Position numbers and translations under genes: made by a program. From CAYJLF01 sp964371055 (lineage in GTDB: Bacteria; Eisenbacteria; RBG-16-71-46; CAIMUX01), in assembly GCA_964371055.1 (NCBI GenBank), contig CAYJLF010000020.1, forward strand, positions 69,578-133,577: 64,000 bases of DNA. The letters are read 5' to 3'. The notes beneath the pieces are model-generated. The model did no database searches. It saw only the letters and a list, made by a program, of their open reading frames with translations, and was not told where the DNA came from. This document shows positions 24,773 to 33,085 of this stretch, piece after piece (within the stretch, counting starts at the first letter, position 1; each line of letters opens with the position of its first letter).

Positions 24773-26917
24773 ATGAACCCTGATCCAACTCCATCTCCAA
24801 TTGAACCCCGTCCAGCCTGTCGCCGCCGCAAGACGCGCGGGGTGCGGATCGGATCGCTTGCGATCGGCAGCGATCACCCGGTTCTGATGCAATCGATGAC
24901 CGTCAGCGACACGCTCGACACCGACGCGGTCGTGGCGGAGATCCGCGGACTCGTCGAGGCGGGATGCCCGCTCGTCCGCCTGACCGCACCCTCGATCCGC
25001 GAGGCGGAACATCTTCGAACGATCCGGCAACGCCTGCGGGCCGAGGGGATCGTCGTGCCGATGGTCGCCGACATTCACTACACCCCTAACGCCGCGCTGG
25101 CGGCGGCCGGGATCGTGGAAAAGGTGCGGATCAATCCGGGCAACTACGCCGACAAGAAGAGCTTCGCGGCACGCGAGTACGACGACGCCACCTACGCGGC
25201 CGAACTCGGCCGGGTCGCGGAGCGATTCCGTCCGCTGGTGACCGAGCTGAAGCGACACGGGTGCGCGCTCCGCATCGGAGTCAACCACGGCTCGCTCTCG
25301 GACCGGATCATGAACCGCTTCGGCGACACGCCGGAGGGGATGGTCGAGTCGGCGCTCGAGTTCCTCCGCCTCTGCGAAGAGATGGAGTACCACGACGTCG
25401 TCCTGTCGATGAAGTCCTCCGTGGCGGGCGTGATGATCGCCGCTTACCGTCTGCTGGTGCTGCAGATGCGGGAGGAAGGCCTCGATCATCCGCTCCATCT
25501 CGGCGTCACCGAAGCCGGAGACGGGCTCGAAGGACGAATCAAGAGCGCGATCGGCATCGGTTCGCTCCTGGTCGACGGGATCGGCGACACCATCCGCGTC
25601 TCCCTGACCGAGGACTCCCGGCACGAAATCGCGGCCGCGCGGGCGATCCTCGCGGCGGTGGAGACAGAGACAGGATCGCCGGCCGGCCCCTGGACGAAAG
25701 GAGGACCGGAGCTCGCGCCCCCTCCGCCTTTCTCCACCGGCGGGCGTCGAACGAGCCAACCCTGGGTGCTGGGCCGGCTCGCGATCGGCGGATCGTTCCC
25801 CGTTCGCGTGGAAGAACGTCTCGTGCTCCGGGTCGGCAGGCCGGGTCCCACGGAGGACCGCCGCGCGCCCGTCACCACGCCGTTTCGCCCGGACGCCGCG
25901 ACGACCCCATCTCGCGAACCGGCGGAGTTCATCTCGCTGCGTCCGGCTTTCGACCCGGAGGCGCGTCCGTCCGCTCTCATCGAAGCGCTCGACCGCTTCC
26001 GCACGGCCCGCGCGGGAACAGAGCCTGACGCGATGCCGCCTTTGCTTCTCGAATGGGGCTTTCTGCGCCCGGGCGACATCCATCTGCTCGAAGCGGTGCT
26101 CCCCCTCATCGACGGGTTGAGCCTGAGTCTGGAGGATGCCGTCGACTTCGAGGACTCCGACCGGTTCCGGCTGCTGGCCCGCCTGCTGGTGCGCGCGCGC
26201 AAGCCGGTGCGGTGGCGGATCGCCGCACAGATCGGGGAACCGGGGGCGACGGCCACGCGGCTGTCGGCTCTCTGTCACCGCGAGGGACTCAACACGATCG
26301 GCTTTCTCTGCGAGCCGGGACCACGATGGATCGCGCGGACGAGGCATCTGGAGGAAGCGCTCGCCTCGACGCCCGATCTGCACTTCCTCGAGGTCCCACC
26401 GCGCGGCCCCGCGCCCGCCCTCCTCGCCGGCAGCGTGCTGCTGGACGGCATCGGCGACGCGCTCTGCCTGAACCCGGAACTCCCCACCGACCCCTGGCCG
26501 CCCGGCGGCCGGATCTGGGTCGAGGATCCGGTAGCCGGCGCCTGGGCGATCCTGCAGGGATGCCGCCTCCGCTTGACGCGGGCCGAGTTCATCGCCTGCC
26601 CCTCGTGCGGTCGCACCCAGTTCGATCTGCAGGCAGTCACGGCGGTCATCCGTTCTCGGACCGAGCATCTGAAGGGAGTCAAGATCGCGATCATGGGGTG
26701 TGTCGTGAACGGGCCCGGCGAGATGGCCGACGCCGACTTCGGCTATGTCGGCAGCGGTCCGGGGCGCGTCGACCTCTACGTCGGCCGCGATCGGGTGCAG
26801 GCGGGGCTGCGGGAAGGGGAGGCGCCCGACCGCCTGGTCGAGCTGATCCGGTCGCGCGGGTGTTGGGTCGATCCGCCGGGGGCACGGGGGGTAGGCAGGG
26901 AACCGACCCCGGCGTAG
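24773..26917 (+). CDS. ispG: 4-hydroxy-3-methylbut-2-enyl diphosphate synthase, long form
   Basis: This 714-residue enzyme of the MEP isoprenoid pathway converts ME-cPP to HMBPP using a 4Fe-4S cluster. The N-terminal TIM barrel is clear: VRIGSLAIGSDHPVLMQSMT, DTLDTDAVVAEI, AGCPLVRLTAPS, PMVADIHYTP, VRINPGNYAD, RIGVNHGSLSDR and HLGVTEAGDG. A large inserted domain (about residues 300-590) separates it from the C-terminal cluster domain with FIACPSCGRTQFDL and IAIMGCVVNGPGEMADADFGYVG. This insertion marks the A*-containing form known from plants, Chlamydia and the Bacteroidetes group; the common form is about 370 residues. Start: ATG four bases after GGAGG. Confidence 0.95.
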   Translation: MNPDPTPSPIEPRPACRRRKTRGVRIGSLAIGSDHPVLMQSMTVSDTLDTDAVVAEIRGLVEAGCPLVRLTAPSIREAEHLRTIRQRLRAEGIVVPMVADIHYTPNAALAAAGIVEKVRINPGNYADKKSFAAREYDDATYAAELGRVAERFRPLVTELKRHGCALRIGVNHGSLSDRIMNRFGDTPEGMVESALEFLRLCEEMEYHDVVLSMKSSVAGVMIAAYRLLVLQMREEGLDHPLHLGVTEAGDGLEGRIKSAIGIGSLLVDGIGDTIRVSLTEDSRHEIAAARAILAAVETETGSPAGPWTKGGPELAPPPPFSTGGRRTSQPWVLGRLAIGGSFPVRVEERLVLRVGRPGPTEDRRAPVTTPFRPDAATTPSREPAEFISLRPAFDPEARPSALIEALDRFRTARAGTEPDAMPPLLLEWGFLRPGDIHLLEAVLPLIDGLSLSLEDAVDFEDSDRFRLLARLLVRARKPVRWRIAAQIGEPGATATRLSALCHREGLNTIGFLCEPGPRWIARTRHLEEALASTPDLHFLEVPPRGPAPALLAGSVLLDGIGDALCLNPELPTDPWPPGGRIWVEDPVAGAWAILQGCRLRLTRAEFIACPSCGRTQFDLQAVTAVIRSRTEHLKGVKIAIMGCVVNGPGEMADADFGYVGSGPGRVDLYVGRDRVQAGLREGEAPDRLVELIRSRGCWVDPPGARGVGREPTPA

Positions 26918-26993
26918 AATCCCGGCTTTCCGGACCTGCGCGGAGCGACACGCGGTGGCCGGCCCCGTTCGGACAGGCACCTTGGGGGAATCG

Positions 26994-28562
26994 ATGCCGA
27001 CGTCACCGGAACCGACACCGCCGCCACGCCACGGCCTGAGCGGTCAGCGCGAGGCGATCGAGCGGGCGCGCCGCGATCTCCTCTTCATCGAGCCGGACGG
27101 CAGCAACCGTGAAGAGGTACGAAAGCTCGGCTACCGCTTCGTCGACCTCCTCGTCGACGCCGCGGCCGGGGCGGGCTCGCGCCTTCCGCTCAATCGCGAT
27201 CCGGGACCGACCGGCGAACACTACACCCCGCCCGAAGAAGGGCGCCCGGCCGAAGCGCTGCTCGACGAAGTGGCGGGCGTCCTGTCGCGCGGCATGAACC
27301 CGGCCCATCCCGGTTACATGGGGCACATGGACACCCTCGCCTCCGCCATCGGCATCTTCTCGGATGCCGTGGTCTCCTCGCTCAACAACAACATGCTCGC
27401 CTGGGAGATGTCGCCGGTCTTCTCCGAGATGGAACAGCGGGTGATGCGCTGGCTGTGCGGCCTCTTCGGTCTCGGAGCAACCTCCGAGGATCCCGACCGC
27501 CGCCCGGTGGGGCATCTCGTCAGCGGCGGCACGCTGGCCAACATGACGGCGATGTGGGTGGCGCGGAACGCCCGGGGCGGGGCCGCCATGGACGAGCACG
27601 GCCTCACCGCGCAACCTCCCTACGTCTTCTTCGCCTCCGAAAACGCGCACTTCTCCTTCCGCAAAGCGGCCAACCTGCTCGGCCTCGGCCGTGAAGGGTG
27701 GATCGAGGTGCCGGCTGATGAGCTGGGACGCGTGCGCGTCGACGCCATGGCGAAGGCGGTCACGCTTGCCCGCGCCGCGGGCAAGATTCCCTTCGCGCTG
27801 GTCGGGATCGCCGGCACGACGGTCACCGGTTCGATCGATCCGCTCCCCGAGATCGCGGAACTGGCGGCGCGCGAGAATCTGTGGTTCCACGTCGACGCGG
27901 CCTACGGCGGGGCGATCGCCTTCTCGGACGCGCTGCGCCCGCGCCTGGCCGGCGTCGAGCGCGCCGACTCGGTCACCTTCAATCCGCAGAAGTGGCTCTT
28001 CGTGCCCAAGACCTGCGCGTCGATCCTCTTCCGCGACCGCCGCGAGCCGGAGCGGCACCTCCGTGAGGCGTTCGTCTACGGCATGAGCAACCGCACCACC
28101 GCCGGCCGCACTCGCGTCAACCTCGGCGAGTGGACGCTGCAGGGGACGCGCCGGGTCGACGTGCTCAAGCTCTACCTCACCCTCGAGCACTTCGGCCGCG
28201 CGCGGCTGGCGCGGATGATCGAGCGGCAGATCGACCTGGCGCGCGTCTTCGCCGACGCCATCGAGGCCTGTCCCGAGCTGGAACTGCTCCACCGGCCGGA
28301 GCTCAACATCGTCTGCTTCCGCTACCGCGGCGTCCCGCCCTGGCCCGAGTGGATCGACGACGACTCCCCCCTCGACCGGATCAACACGCGCATCCAGGAG
28401 AGGATCGAGGAGTCGGGAGTCGCCTGGCTCAGCCTGCCGCACTATCGCCGCCGCACCATCCTGCGCGCGGTCATCCTCCATCCGCGCAGCGACGAAGCGC
28501 TGCTCGACAAGATCCTCGACGAGGTGAGAGCGGCGGGACGGGCGTTGGGGAGCCGCGAATAG
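26994..28562 (+). CDS. PLP-dependent group II decarboxylase
   Basis: This 522-residue protein is a fold-type I PLP enzyme of the group II amino-acid decarboxylase family (glutamate, tyrosine, tryptophan or aspartate decarboxylases). Motifs include HPGYMGHMDTLASAIG, LAWEMSPVFSEMEQRVMRWL, VSGGTLANMTAMWVARNA, FFASENAHFSFRKAANLLG, TTVTGSIDPLPEI, FHVDAAYGGA (Asp contacting PLP) and the Schiff-base lysine in VTFNPQKWLFVPKTCA. The substrate cannot be assigned. ATG at 26994 follows GGGGG; the frame is open back to a GTG at 26955. A hairpin overlaps the stop codon. Confidence 0.87.
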   Translation: MPTSPEPTPPPRHGLSGQREAIERARRDLLFIEPDGSNREEVRKLGYRFVDLLVDAAAGAGSRLPLNRDPGPTGEHYTPPEEGRPAEALLDEVAGVLSRGMNPAHPGYMGHMDTLASAIGIFSDAVVSSLNNNMLAWEMSPVFSEMEQRVMRWLCGLFGLGATSEDPDRRPVGHLVSGGTLANMTAMWVARNARGGAAMDEHGLTAQPPYVFFASENAHFSFRKAANLLGLGREGWIEVPADELGRVRVDAMAKAVTLARAAGKIPFALVGIAGTTVTGSIDPLPEIAELAARENLWFHVDAAYGGAIAFSDALRPRLAGVERADSVTFNPQKWLFVPKTCASILFRDRREPERHLREAFVYGMSNRTTAGRTRVNLGEWTLQGTRRVDVLKLYLTLEHFGRARLARMIERQIDLARVFADAIEACPELELLHRPELNIVCFRYRGVPPWPEWIDDDSPLDRINTRIQERIEESGVAWLSLPHYRRRTILRAVILHPRSDEALLDKILDEVRAAGRALGSRE

Positions 28563-28590
28563 CCGAGACCCGGATCGTCGGTTCTCGGCT
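28561..28590 (+). terminator. Hairpin overlapping the stop codon of the PLP decarboxylase gene
   Basis: AGCCGAGA at 28561-28568 pairs perfectly with TCTCGGCT at 28583-28590. It begins inside the TAG stop codon. No T-run follows. The rest of the 28563-28756 gap ends with the leader of the beta-helix gene. Confidence 0.4.
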
Positions 28591-28756
28591 GGAGCTCGCG
28601 CTCACTCGGGGTCGTCCGAGCCCGAGCAGGAGTTGGGTCGCCTGGGACCGCCGCGCCCGATTCCGCTGGCTTCGCCCGGATGATGGTGGTTGACTCGCAA
28701 TGTCTGGAACGTACTCGAGGTGATCTGTTTTCGTGATAACGGACTGAGGAGGCGCT

Positions 28757-30538
28757 ATGTTCCGCACCAGTCTGATCGTCAGCCTGCTCCTGCTCCTTCC
28801 CTCATCGGCCGAGTCCGTACTTCGCTTGGTTCCTGCCCAGTACGCCACCATTCAGCTGGGAATCAACGCGGCCCAAAGTGACGACACGGTGCTCGTGTCT
28901 CCAGGAACCTACTCCGAGTCAGTCACCCTGCCGCACCGCGGGATCACCCTGAGGTCGAGCGGAGGGTACGCGGTCACGCAGGTGCTGCGGATCGCCCTCA
29001 CCTATCTGAACGGGGACGATCCTCGAACCGGGGTCATCGGCTTCAGCGTCGCCGATGGCCTCACCGTCGACGGCTCGTACGGCTACTACGGATGGCTCAC
29101 GCTCGATCAATGCTCATTCGGTCCCCTCGCCGGCGTCAGCTTCGGAAGCTCGCCCGTGGAGGCCGCCGAGACACTCATCCGCGACTGCATCTTCACGGGA
29201 TCGAACGGCGTGACCAACGGCTACTGGTACAACGATCTCACGGTCACGAGCTGCAACTTCCAGTCAACCTCAGGGATCATCGCCAACGGCTATCCCGTCT
29301 TCGTCTCCGGTTGCGTGCTTGATCAAGGGTCGATCCAGCTCTCCTCGGAAGGAGCCGGGGTCCTGGTTTCCGGCTGCACGCTGCACGGAGGGGAGATCAT
29401 GCTGAACAACGACGGCTCAGGTCAGGCGATAGGGAACCACATGACCGGCGGGGCAATTCGCGTCAACACGAGCGACGCCGGTGGCGTATACATTCTCGAC
29501 AATGTCCTGGTCGGGACGGACATCGTTGTCGCAGGGACTTTCCCGGTGAGCGACGTCTACATCTCGGGCAATCAGCTCACCGGAGGATCGATCTCCGTCA
29601 CAGACGCGATCCGGTCCTCCATCTCGGGCAATTCGATCAGCAACTCGCCCCTCGCGATCTCCACGAGCTCCTTTGAACTGGAGCTTCATGGGAACACGAT
29701 TCGGGACGGGTCCGCCGGCATCGTCGTCAACTCATGGCCCATCCAGTCGAGCATCGTCGGCAACGACATCCGGGGCTGCTCCGGTACGGGTATCCAGGCT
29801 CCCGATGCTGAAGGTGGGGTGGTCGAGCAGAACGTGGTCGTGAGCTGCGGCATTGGTTTGAACTTCTTCACCGGCACCTGCCGGCGGAACACGATCACTG
29901 GTTGCCTCGACCGTGGCCTCGTGCTTGCATCGGGCTCCGGCGAGGCGCTGGAGATCTCCGGCAACCTGGTGATCGGAAACAACCGGGGCATCGTCGTCAG
30001 TTCGCCGATCGACCCCGCCCTTCTGAGATGCAATGACGTATGGTCAAACCCCGCCGGCAACTGGATCGGCATGGCCGATCCGACAGGACAGAACGGGAAC
30101 ATCTCCCTCGATCCGCTCTTCTGCGATACGAACTTCGGCTCGTACACCCTGGCGGCGGATTCGCCCTGTCTGCCCGGAAACCACCCCGCGGGTGCGGACT
30201 GTCACACGATCGGTGCTCTCGATGAGGGATGTCCTTCGCCGACCGTTGTGCCCTGGCCGACTGAGGCATCGGTGACGGCGGACCTCCTCGCGGACCCCAA
30301 CCCGGCCCGTGATTTCGTGCGATTGCGCTTCGCGCCGTGGGTCGAGTGCTCCAAGGCGGACATTGTCTCGGTTTCGGGTGCCGTCGTGCGCGGTCTCGAG
30401 TTGGCGCCGACCGACGGAGGAGCCCATTCGGTCCGCTGGGACCTTCGCGACAATGAGGGTCGTGCCGTGCCGGCGGGCGTCTATCTTGTCCGCACCGCCG
30501 GCGTCCGACAGGCGAATCGCGTCGTGGTGGTCAGGTAA
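28757..30538 (+). CDS. Secreted parallel beta-helix protein with FlgD/Por-type C-terminal sorting domain
   Basis: This 593-residue protein has a signal peptide (FRTSLIVSLLLLLPSSAESV), then a right-handed beta-helix formed by many short repeats from about residue 30 to 480 (YATIQLGINAAQSDDTVLVS, SPGTYSESVTLPHRGITLRS, NNDGSGQAIGNHMTGGAIRV, GNNRGIVVSSPIDPALLRCN). It ends (about 505-593) with an Ig-like domain typical of FlgD/T9SS sorting modules: ADLLADPNPARDFVRLRFAP and LRDNEGRAVPAGVYLVRTAG, last strand RVVVVR. This suggests export and surface attachment or release in an FCB-type bacterium. The N-terminal phrase resembles DUF1565/right-handed helix domains. ATG follows GAGGAGGCGCT. Confidence 0.85.
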   Translation: MFRTSLIVSLLLLLPSSAESVLRLVPAQYATIQLGINAAQSDDTVLVSPGTYSESVTLPHRGITLRSSGGYAVTQVLRIALTYLNGDDPRTGVIGFSVADGLTVDGSYGYYGWLTLDQCSFGPLAGVSFGSSPVEAAETLIRDCIFTGSNGVTNGYWYNDLTVTSCNFQSTSGIIANGYPVFVSGCVLDQGSIQLSSEGAGVLVSGCTLHGGEIMLNNDGSGQAIGNHMTGGAIRVNTSDAGGVYILDNVLVGTDIVVAGTFPVSDVYISGNQLTGGSISVTDAIRSSISGNSISNSPLAISTSSFELELHGNTIRDGSAGIVVNSWPIQSSIVGNDIRGCSGTGIQAPDAEGGVVEQNVVVSCGIGLNFFTGTCRRNTITGCLDRGLVLASGSGEALEISGNLVIGNNRGIVVSSPIDPALLRCNDVWSNPAGNWIGMADPTGQNGNISLDPLFCDTNFGSYTLAADSPCLPGNHPAGADCHTIGALDEGCPSPTVVPWPTEASVTADLLADPNPARDFVRLRFAPWVECSKADIVSVSGAVVRGLELAPTDGGAHSVRWDLRDNEGRAVPAGVYLVRTAGVRQANRVVVVR

Positions 30539-30581
30539 AGCGCGAGGTCGAGAGCGTCGTTCGGCCTCGGATCGTCCCTTC

Positions 30582-32186
30582 CTACCGCACCTGTCGCAGG
30601 ATCCAGAGATCCATGATCCAGTTGTCCGGTCGCCCGACGACCAGGGTGCTGCCGTCAGGCGACCAGCGCGGGTAGGTCTCCCATTCCGGTCCGTAGGTCA
30701 GGCGGGCGACGTTCTCGCCGTTCCACGACATCATCCAGATGTCGTAGTCCGACGAGAAGGCGATCCGCTCTCCGTCCGGAGACCAGGCCGGGAAGCAGTC
30801 GCGGCCGGGGCCGCCCGGAAGCGCGACAGCCTCGCCTCCATCGGCCGGGCTGACCCAGATGTCGTAGGGCGGCCCGTTGGACTGATAGGCGACCTTCGTG
30901 CCGTCGGGAGACCAGACGGGATCGGAGCCGTTTACCCCGGCGCTCGGGAAACGGATGGGAGTAGAACCGCCCGCGGCGTTCACGGTGTAGATGGTGAAGA
31001 CCTGGTCCGGGAACCCCCTCGACAGATGGAAGATCAGGCGAGTCCCGTCCGGAGACCAAGATGGATACCCCGGGCGTGATCCCGGTGGGAACGTCGCGAC
31101 TTCGATCGGCGGCGCGCCCGGCGTGGCCTCCATGATCATCAGAGAGTAGTAGATCGACGTACCCTCGTGGTGCGCGATGTAGGCGAACCGGGTTCCGTCC
31201 GGAGACCATCGGGCGTTCAGCGCGGCGACCGGCTCGTTCGTCCGTCGCACGGCCGGTCCCCCTCCGATCGGGATCGTGTAGATCTGAGAGTAGCCCATGA
31301 CCTCCCAGTCGGCCGTAAAGAGGATCGCTTGCCCGTCCACCGACCAGTCGCCGCCCCAGGCTCCACCGATTCTCGTGCTGGTCGTCAGGCGCTGGTAGAG
31401 GTAGATGCCGAGGCTGGTCGTGCCGGCGGCCGGGTTGGAGAGCGCCGACCAGTTGCCCTGCGAGTTGGAGGCCTTGAGGGCGAAGTGGTAGGTCGTCAAC
31501 GGTCCCAGATCTGGGATCGTCAGGCTCTCCGTCGCCCCACGCGGGGACGGGGCCGGCAGACCGGCTACGGGCGTCGCCGCTTCCCAGGACTCCGGGGTGA
31601 TCGTCTCCAGCGCAAAGCGCAGATCGTAGGCAACCGCGGGGGTGTTGGTGACGGAGTCCCCGGGCGCGGTCCATCGCAACGTCACGCTGCTGGCAGAGGT
31701 CGAGACGACAGCCAGGTCCTTGACGGAGAAGGTCGCCAGCACCGGCTCCACCTCGACCGTCGCGTCGTTGGAGAGCGCCGACGAGTTCCCGGCCGCGTCG
31801 GCGGCCCGGAGCGCGAAGTGCCAGATCCCTCTTGGCAGCTTGCTCAGGGTGTACCGCTCCGGCTGGCCCGCCGGCCGGGGGAACCAGGAGCGTTGAATGA
31901 CCTGGGCTGAGTCCCAGGAGGCCTCGTCGATCGGCGCCGCGGCGTAACGAAGGTCGTAGCGCGCCACGGTTCCTTCGCGGCCATCGTCTCCGGGTGCCGT
32001 CCACTCGGCGTTGGCCGTGCCGGGCGCGGTGGGCGTCACCCGCAGGTCGGTGACCGCGGCCGGCGGGGTGGTGTCCGCGGAGGATCCGGTCGAGGAGTCG
32101 CTCTGGCACCCGATCATCGCCAGGAGCACCAGCATGGCCGCGGTCACCAGACCATTTGTGGGCGTGCCGTCGAATCGAGATCTCAT
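30582..32186 (-). CDS. FN3 + WD40/TolB-like propeller lipoprotein
   Basis: This 534-residue lipoprotein has signal NGLVTAAMLVLLAMIGC with the lipobox Cys at about residue 27. Two fibronectin-III domains follow (about 40-140: PAAVTDLRVTPTAPGTANAE; about 145-255: SVKDLAVVSTSASSVTLRW), each with a Y-D-L-R-x-A strand. The C-terminal half is a PD40/TolB-type propeller with six blades marked by W-S-[PV]-D-G (for example ARWSPDGTRFAYIAH, YPSWSPDGTRLIFHLS, FPAWSPDGERIAFSSD). It probably binds proteins or carbohydrates in the periplasm or at the surface; no catalytic signature is visible. ATG at 32186 lies after GGAGGGCCGAAGT and gives the lipoprotein signal; longer versions of the frame do not. Confidence 0.85.
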   Translation of the reverse strand: MRSRFDGTPTNGLVTAAMLVLLAMIGCQSDSSTGSSADTTPPAAVTDLRVTPTAPGTANAEWTAPGDDGREGTVARYDLRYAAAPIDEASWDSAQVIQRSWFPRPAGQPERYTLSKLPRGIWHFALRAADAAGNSSALSNDATVEVEPVLATFSVKDLAVVSTSASSVTLRWTAPGDSVTNTPAVAYDLRFALETITPESWEAATPVAGLPAPSPRGATESLTIPDLGPLTTYHFALKASNSQGNWSALSNPAAGTTSLGIYLYQRLTTSTRIGGAWGGDWSVDGQAILFTADWEVMGYSQIYTIPIGGGPAVRRTNEPVAALNARWSPDGTRFAYIAHHEGTSIYYSLMIMEATPGAPPIEVATFPPGSRPGYPSWSPDGTRLIFHLSRGFPDQVFTIYTVNAAGGSTPIRFPSAGVNGSDPVWSPDGTKVAYQSNGPPYDIWVSPADGGEAVALPGGPGRDCFPAWSPDGERIAFSSDYDIWMMSWNGENVARLTYGPEWETYPRWSPDGSTLVVGRPDNWIMDLWILRQVR

Positions 32187-32340
32187 ACTTCGGCCCTCCG
32201 CGTCTCTCGCAGCCTCGAGACAAAGTACACGGTCGAGCCAACCCACACCTGATCGCGAGGGTAGGCTCGATCCGAAAGACGCGTCAAACCGTTTTCCGTG
32301 CGTGCGGCAGGCGAGGATGATGGCCTGCGCGCGCCTTGGT

Positions 32341-32370
32341 TTGACTCCACCGAGAACCACGTTGTACCTA
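32341..32370 (+). promoter_or_regulatory. Candidate sigma-70-type promoter of the 75-residue ORF
   Basis: TTGACT (32341-32346) is separated by 18 bases from TACCTA (32365-32370), about 55 bases before the ATG. The -10 is poor. A similar TTGACT lies upstream of the secreted beta-helix gene (28690-28695). Weak evidence. Confidence 0.3.
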
Positions 32371-32424
32371 TGTCTGGACCGTGCTGTGGCGCAGGGTGAG
32401 TCCCCGATCCTAAGGAGGCGCTTG

Positions 32425-32652
32425 ATGAAGTTCCCAATCCTCAATCCCGCACGGCTGCTGCTCGCCGCCACGATCGTCCAGAACGGATCGTACGCGGGCC
32501 AGAGCACGGATGTGTACGTCTGGGATGGTGGAGTCTCCGGCCCTCCGGGAGCCGCGATCGGCGTGCACTTCACCCCGGACAGTCCGGTTCCGGAAGCCGC
32601 GACTTTCTGGGGGCAGGTGAAGCGGCTCTACACGACGGTCGTGAGGGAGTAG
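32425..32652 (+). CDS. Small secreted-type protein with WGQVKRLY tail; probable truncated relative
   Basis: This 75-residue ORF has the best ribosome site in the region (TAAGGAGG, six bases before the ATG). The N-terminal third (FPILNPARLLLAATIVQNG) is weakly signal-like, the middle is VYVWDGGVSGPPGAA, and near the end it carries PVPEAATFWGQVKRLY followed by seven more residues. The WG-x-[IV]-K-x-x-Y core equals the C-terminal tail of the two Cys-rich secreted proteins at 1935-2636 and 59080-59823, but no Cys module is present. The short length and extra residues after the tail suggest a remnant of a larger secreted protein with an internal deletion; an intact small protein is the alternative. 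Confidence 0.5.
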   Translation: MKFPILNPARLLLAATIVQNGSYAGQSTDVYVWDGGVSGPPGAAIGVHFTPDSPVPEAATFWGQVKRLYTTVVRE

Positions 32653-32704
32653 GTGCGGATGTCCGCCTAGCATCCACGTCGGATCAAGAACGGAGCAGTT
32701 CCAT

Positions 32705-33085
32705 CTAGCCGGGGATCTCGTGCGCGGAGGCCTCTGCACCAAGGACATCCTCGATGTCCTCGACGTCGTCCTGGCTCCGTCCATCGGCGAGGAGGATGTC
32801 CCGGATCTCGATCGGAAGCCGTGACCCCTGTGGATCGCGCCACTCCGGGAGCCGATGGGAGAAGTCGCGGAGCTGCCACTGGCTCGTCTTCCCGAACCGA
32901 TCAAGGGTCTCCCGCAGCAGGTTCTGCTCTGCGGCCGACGGGGCGACTCCGGGCGCGTCCTGGAGCAGAGAGACTTCGTTCCCCTGACGCTCCGAGATGA
33001 ATCGGTGCCAGTACGAGGGGGCGTCGGGATCACGCTCATCGTTGATGCGAGCTCGCCAGGGAAGCCAGCCCGCAATTGCCTCACC
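32705..33085 (-). pseudogene. Start-less Panacea (DUF4065/SocA-like) antitoxin fragment
   Basis: A 126-codon open frame ends at TAG 32705-32707. The translation contains YWHRFISERQGNEVSLLQ, SAAEQNLLRETLDRFGKTSQ, WQLRDFSHRLPEWRDPQGS and LPIEIRDILLADG, matching the C-terminal half of Panacea-domain (DUF4065, SocA/GepA-like) antitoxins, including the P-E-W-x-D-P and P-I-x-x-x-D-I-L patterns. I find no ATG or GTG in this frame, and its upstream end overlaps the stop of the TPR gene in a different frame. The N-terminal half is missing, and no toxin gene is adjacent. It is most likely a decayed remnant, although expression from a non-standard start (ATT near 33077) cannot be excluded. Confidence 0.65.
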
